NCBI RefSeq assembly: GCF_020990385.1
Contig: NZ_CP087597.1
Coordinates: 333,001 to 397,000 of the forward strand
DNA: 64,000 nucleotides
DNA from: Paracoccus sp. MA
Lineage (GTDB): Bacteria > Pseudomonadota > Alphaproteobacteria > Rhodobacterales > Rhodobacteraceae
Reading direction: 5' to 3'
The notes beneath the pieces are model-generated. The model did not search any database and was not told the origin of the DNA. It saw only the letters and a program-made list of their open reading frames with translations. This document shows, piece after piece, positions 62,045 to 64,000 of this stretch. How positions within the stretch are numbered: the stretch's first letter is position 1; each line of letters begins with the position of its first letter. The translations under genes and the position numbers were made by a program.

Positions 62045-62917
62045 TTACCCCGCCAGATGCCGCAGCAGGAAACCGGCCAGCGCCTCTTGCGTGCGGGTAG
62101 CCGTGAAACCGGCGCTGCCATGGCGCTCATCGGGCAGAATGGCGAAATCCACAGCCGCACCGGGATTGATCGCCAGCCAGGCCTCGCGCAGGCGCCGCGC
62201 CTGGCCCGGCGGAACGATGCGGTCTTCTGCCCCGTGGCGGATCATCAGCGGCGGCAGCGGCGTGCCGGGGCGCATGGCGCCCAGCCGGCCGACCGGCGAC
62301 AGCGCCGTCGCCTCGTCTCGGCGCTGGCCCACGGCATAGCCGACCAGCAGCGATTCGGCGCTTTGCGGCGAATCGGCGGGCAGGCGTCTGGGCTCGCCGC
62401 CCAGCCGCGCCATGTCGGCATCCATGCTGCCGAAGTCCATCGGCCCGTAGAAATCGACCACCGCGCGCGGCGGCCGGCCCTGCATCGCCAGCGTCAGCGC
62501 CGCCGAGACCGCCAGGAACGCCCCGGCCGAACGCCCGCCCAAGGCGCCGCGCCCCGGCTTCAGGCCCAGATCGGGCCCGTCACGGCGCAGGAAGTCCAGA
62601 GCGGCCAGCACATCCTGTTCCTGCGCCGGCCAGAGCGCCTCATTCGACAGCCGGTAATTCATTCGGATCACGGCGATTCCTGCCCGCAGCAGCTCGGGCG
62701 GCACCGGCAAGAGCCGCTTGTCGCCGGCGCGGAAGCCGCCGCCATGCAGGTCGAGCAGCCAGGGGAAAGGTCCGCCGCCCTGCGGCAGATGGATGTCCAG
62801 CCGGTTGCGGGGCGAGGCATCGGAATAGGCCAAATCGTGCAATCCGGGCCGCGCCCCGGCCGGCCGAGCCGCCAGAGCGGCCAGGATCCCAAGAGTCGAG
62901 CGGCGGGTCAGCACCAT
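62045..62917 (-). CDS. Alpha/beta hydrolase (lipase/esterase-like), exported
   Basis: 290 residues from the ATG at 62,917. N-terminus MVLTRRSTLGILAALAARPA has a twin-arginine-like export signal. Oxyanion block DLHGGGFRAG, nucleophile block ALGGRSAGAFLA (G-x-S-x-G with Ser in GRSAG), acid in MIRHGAEDRIVPP, and histidine in DERHGSAGF, in the order of the hormone-sensitive-lipase-like family. Lies between the divergent ccr and ecm genes on the ccr strand; no evident link to their pathway. Confidence 0.8.
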   Translation of the reverse strand: MVLTRRSTLGILAALAARPAGARPGLHDLAYSDASPRNRLDIHLPQGGGPFPWLLDLHGGGFRAGDKRLLPVPPELLRAGIAVIRMNYRLSNEALWPAQEQDVLAALDFLRRDGPDLGLKPGRGALGGRSAGAFLAVSAALTLAMQGRPPRAVVDFYGPMDFGSMDADMARLGGEPRRLPADSPQSAESLLVGYAVGQRRDEATALSPVGRLGAMRPGTPLPPLMIRHGAEDRIVPPGQARRLREAWLAINPGAAVDFAILPDERHGSAGFTATRTQEALAGFLLRHLAG

Positions 62918-63135
62918 GGCGCGCTCCGTTCCTGTCGATGGGCCTCGTCCGTGGGCCTCGTCCGTCGGGGCCAAGGCTAGCATCCGCCCTTCCCGCCGCC
63001 AACGCTGCAACTGCATTATTTGCCCCGGCCGCAGGTTTTCCCGGTTTTCTGCCGTTTTCCACGGCATCGACCGAGAACATCGCACCGACCGCAGCGTCAG
63101 GTTCTCTCTGCGATGCGGCGAATTGACCGGGCAGG

Positions 63136-63178
63136 ATTATTACGCTATCGCTATGCCTGTCGTAATAATGTTGCGAGG
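63136..63178. promoter_or_regulatory. Palindrome and shared motif before ecm
   Basis: ATTATTACG (63,136-63,144) and CGTAATAAT (63,161-63,169) form a perfect 9-bp inverted repeat with a 16-bp centre, the look of a dimeric regulator site. The right arm lies within CTGTCGTAA-N5-TTGCGAGG (63,157-63,178), also found before ccr. The site ends 8 bp before the ecm start, so a bound regulator could block or activate there. Confidence 0.5.
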
Positions 63179-63186
63179 GAAATCCC

Positions 63187-64000
<814 letters not shown>

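Overview
The window comes from a high-GC alphaproteobacterium of the Rhodobacterales, most likely Paracoccus or a close relative. The evidence is the host part (46,670-64,000): a trgB-like Nudix gene next to cysK, an alphaproteobacterial type gyrA, a RatA/COQ10-like gene, NADP-type gdhA, and crotonyl-CoA carboxylase/reductase with ethylmalonyl-CoA mutase, the two signature genes of the ethylmalonyl-CoA pathway. Both ends of the window cut through genes.

Positions 1-46,430 are a prophage. Its right end abuts the 3' end of a tRNA-Ser(CGA) gene, the usual integration target; its left end and its integrase lie outside the window. The rightward structural half is podovirus-like, with no tape measure, tail tube or sheath gene: terminase small and large subunits, small genes including a glutaredoxin, portal, a possible Acb2-like nucleotide sponge, scaffold, a CsrA-like miniature protein, capsid, adaptor and stabilisation proteins, a fibre chaperone, ejected proteins, a 3,415-residue polyvalent protein, a 1,250-residue fibre with an SGNH esterase-like domain, a lectin-like protein and a second SGNH-like protein. 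The lysis genes follow (holin-like, 32-residue membrane peptide, amidase endolysin, membrane protein), closed by a strong terminator.

Four transcription starts in the structural region seem to share one design: an inverted repeat after the previous gene, then an identical 11-bp element CATAGGACGTG, then a 30-42 nt leader before the start codon. They precede the capsid, giant protein, fibre and a small 81-residue gene. Two short reading frames with good ribosome binding sites and host-like third-position GC are nested out of frame in low-complexity linkers of the giant protein.

Between the lysis module and the right end lies cargo: an SRAP protein, a clearly AT-richer OLD-like ATPase/TOPRIM gene, a Y-family polymerase divergent from two small genes around a perfect GTTC-N7-GTTC LexA box, and a leftward operon of small proteins, HNH nuclease, ASCH-like protein, DUF5131 protein and DUF4942-type adenine methyltransferase.

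The host half is ordinary chromosome: trgB-like and cysK, an MscS-type channel, an AI-2E family transporter, gyrA, dsbB, dedA, a YpfJ-type metalloprotease, a RatA-like gene, a sulfotransferase, gdhA, ccr, a lipase-like hydrolase and the start of ecm. The upstream regions of ccr and ecm share a bipartite motif that may be a common operator. All functions are read from sequence motifs without database searches.
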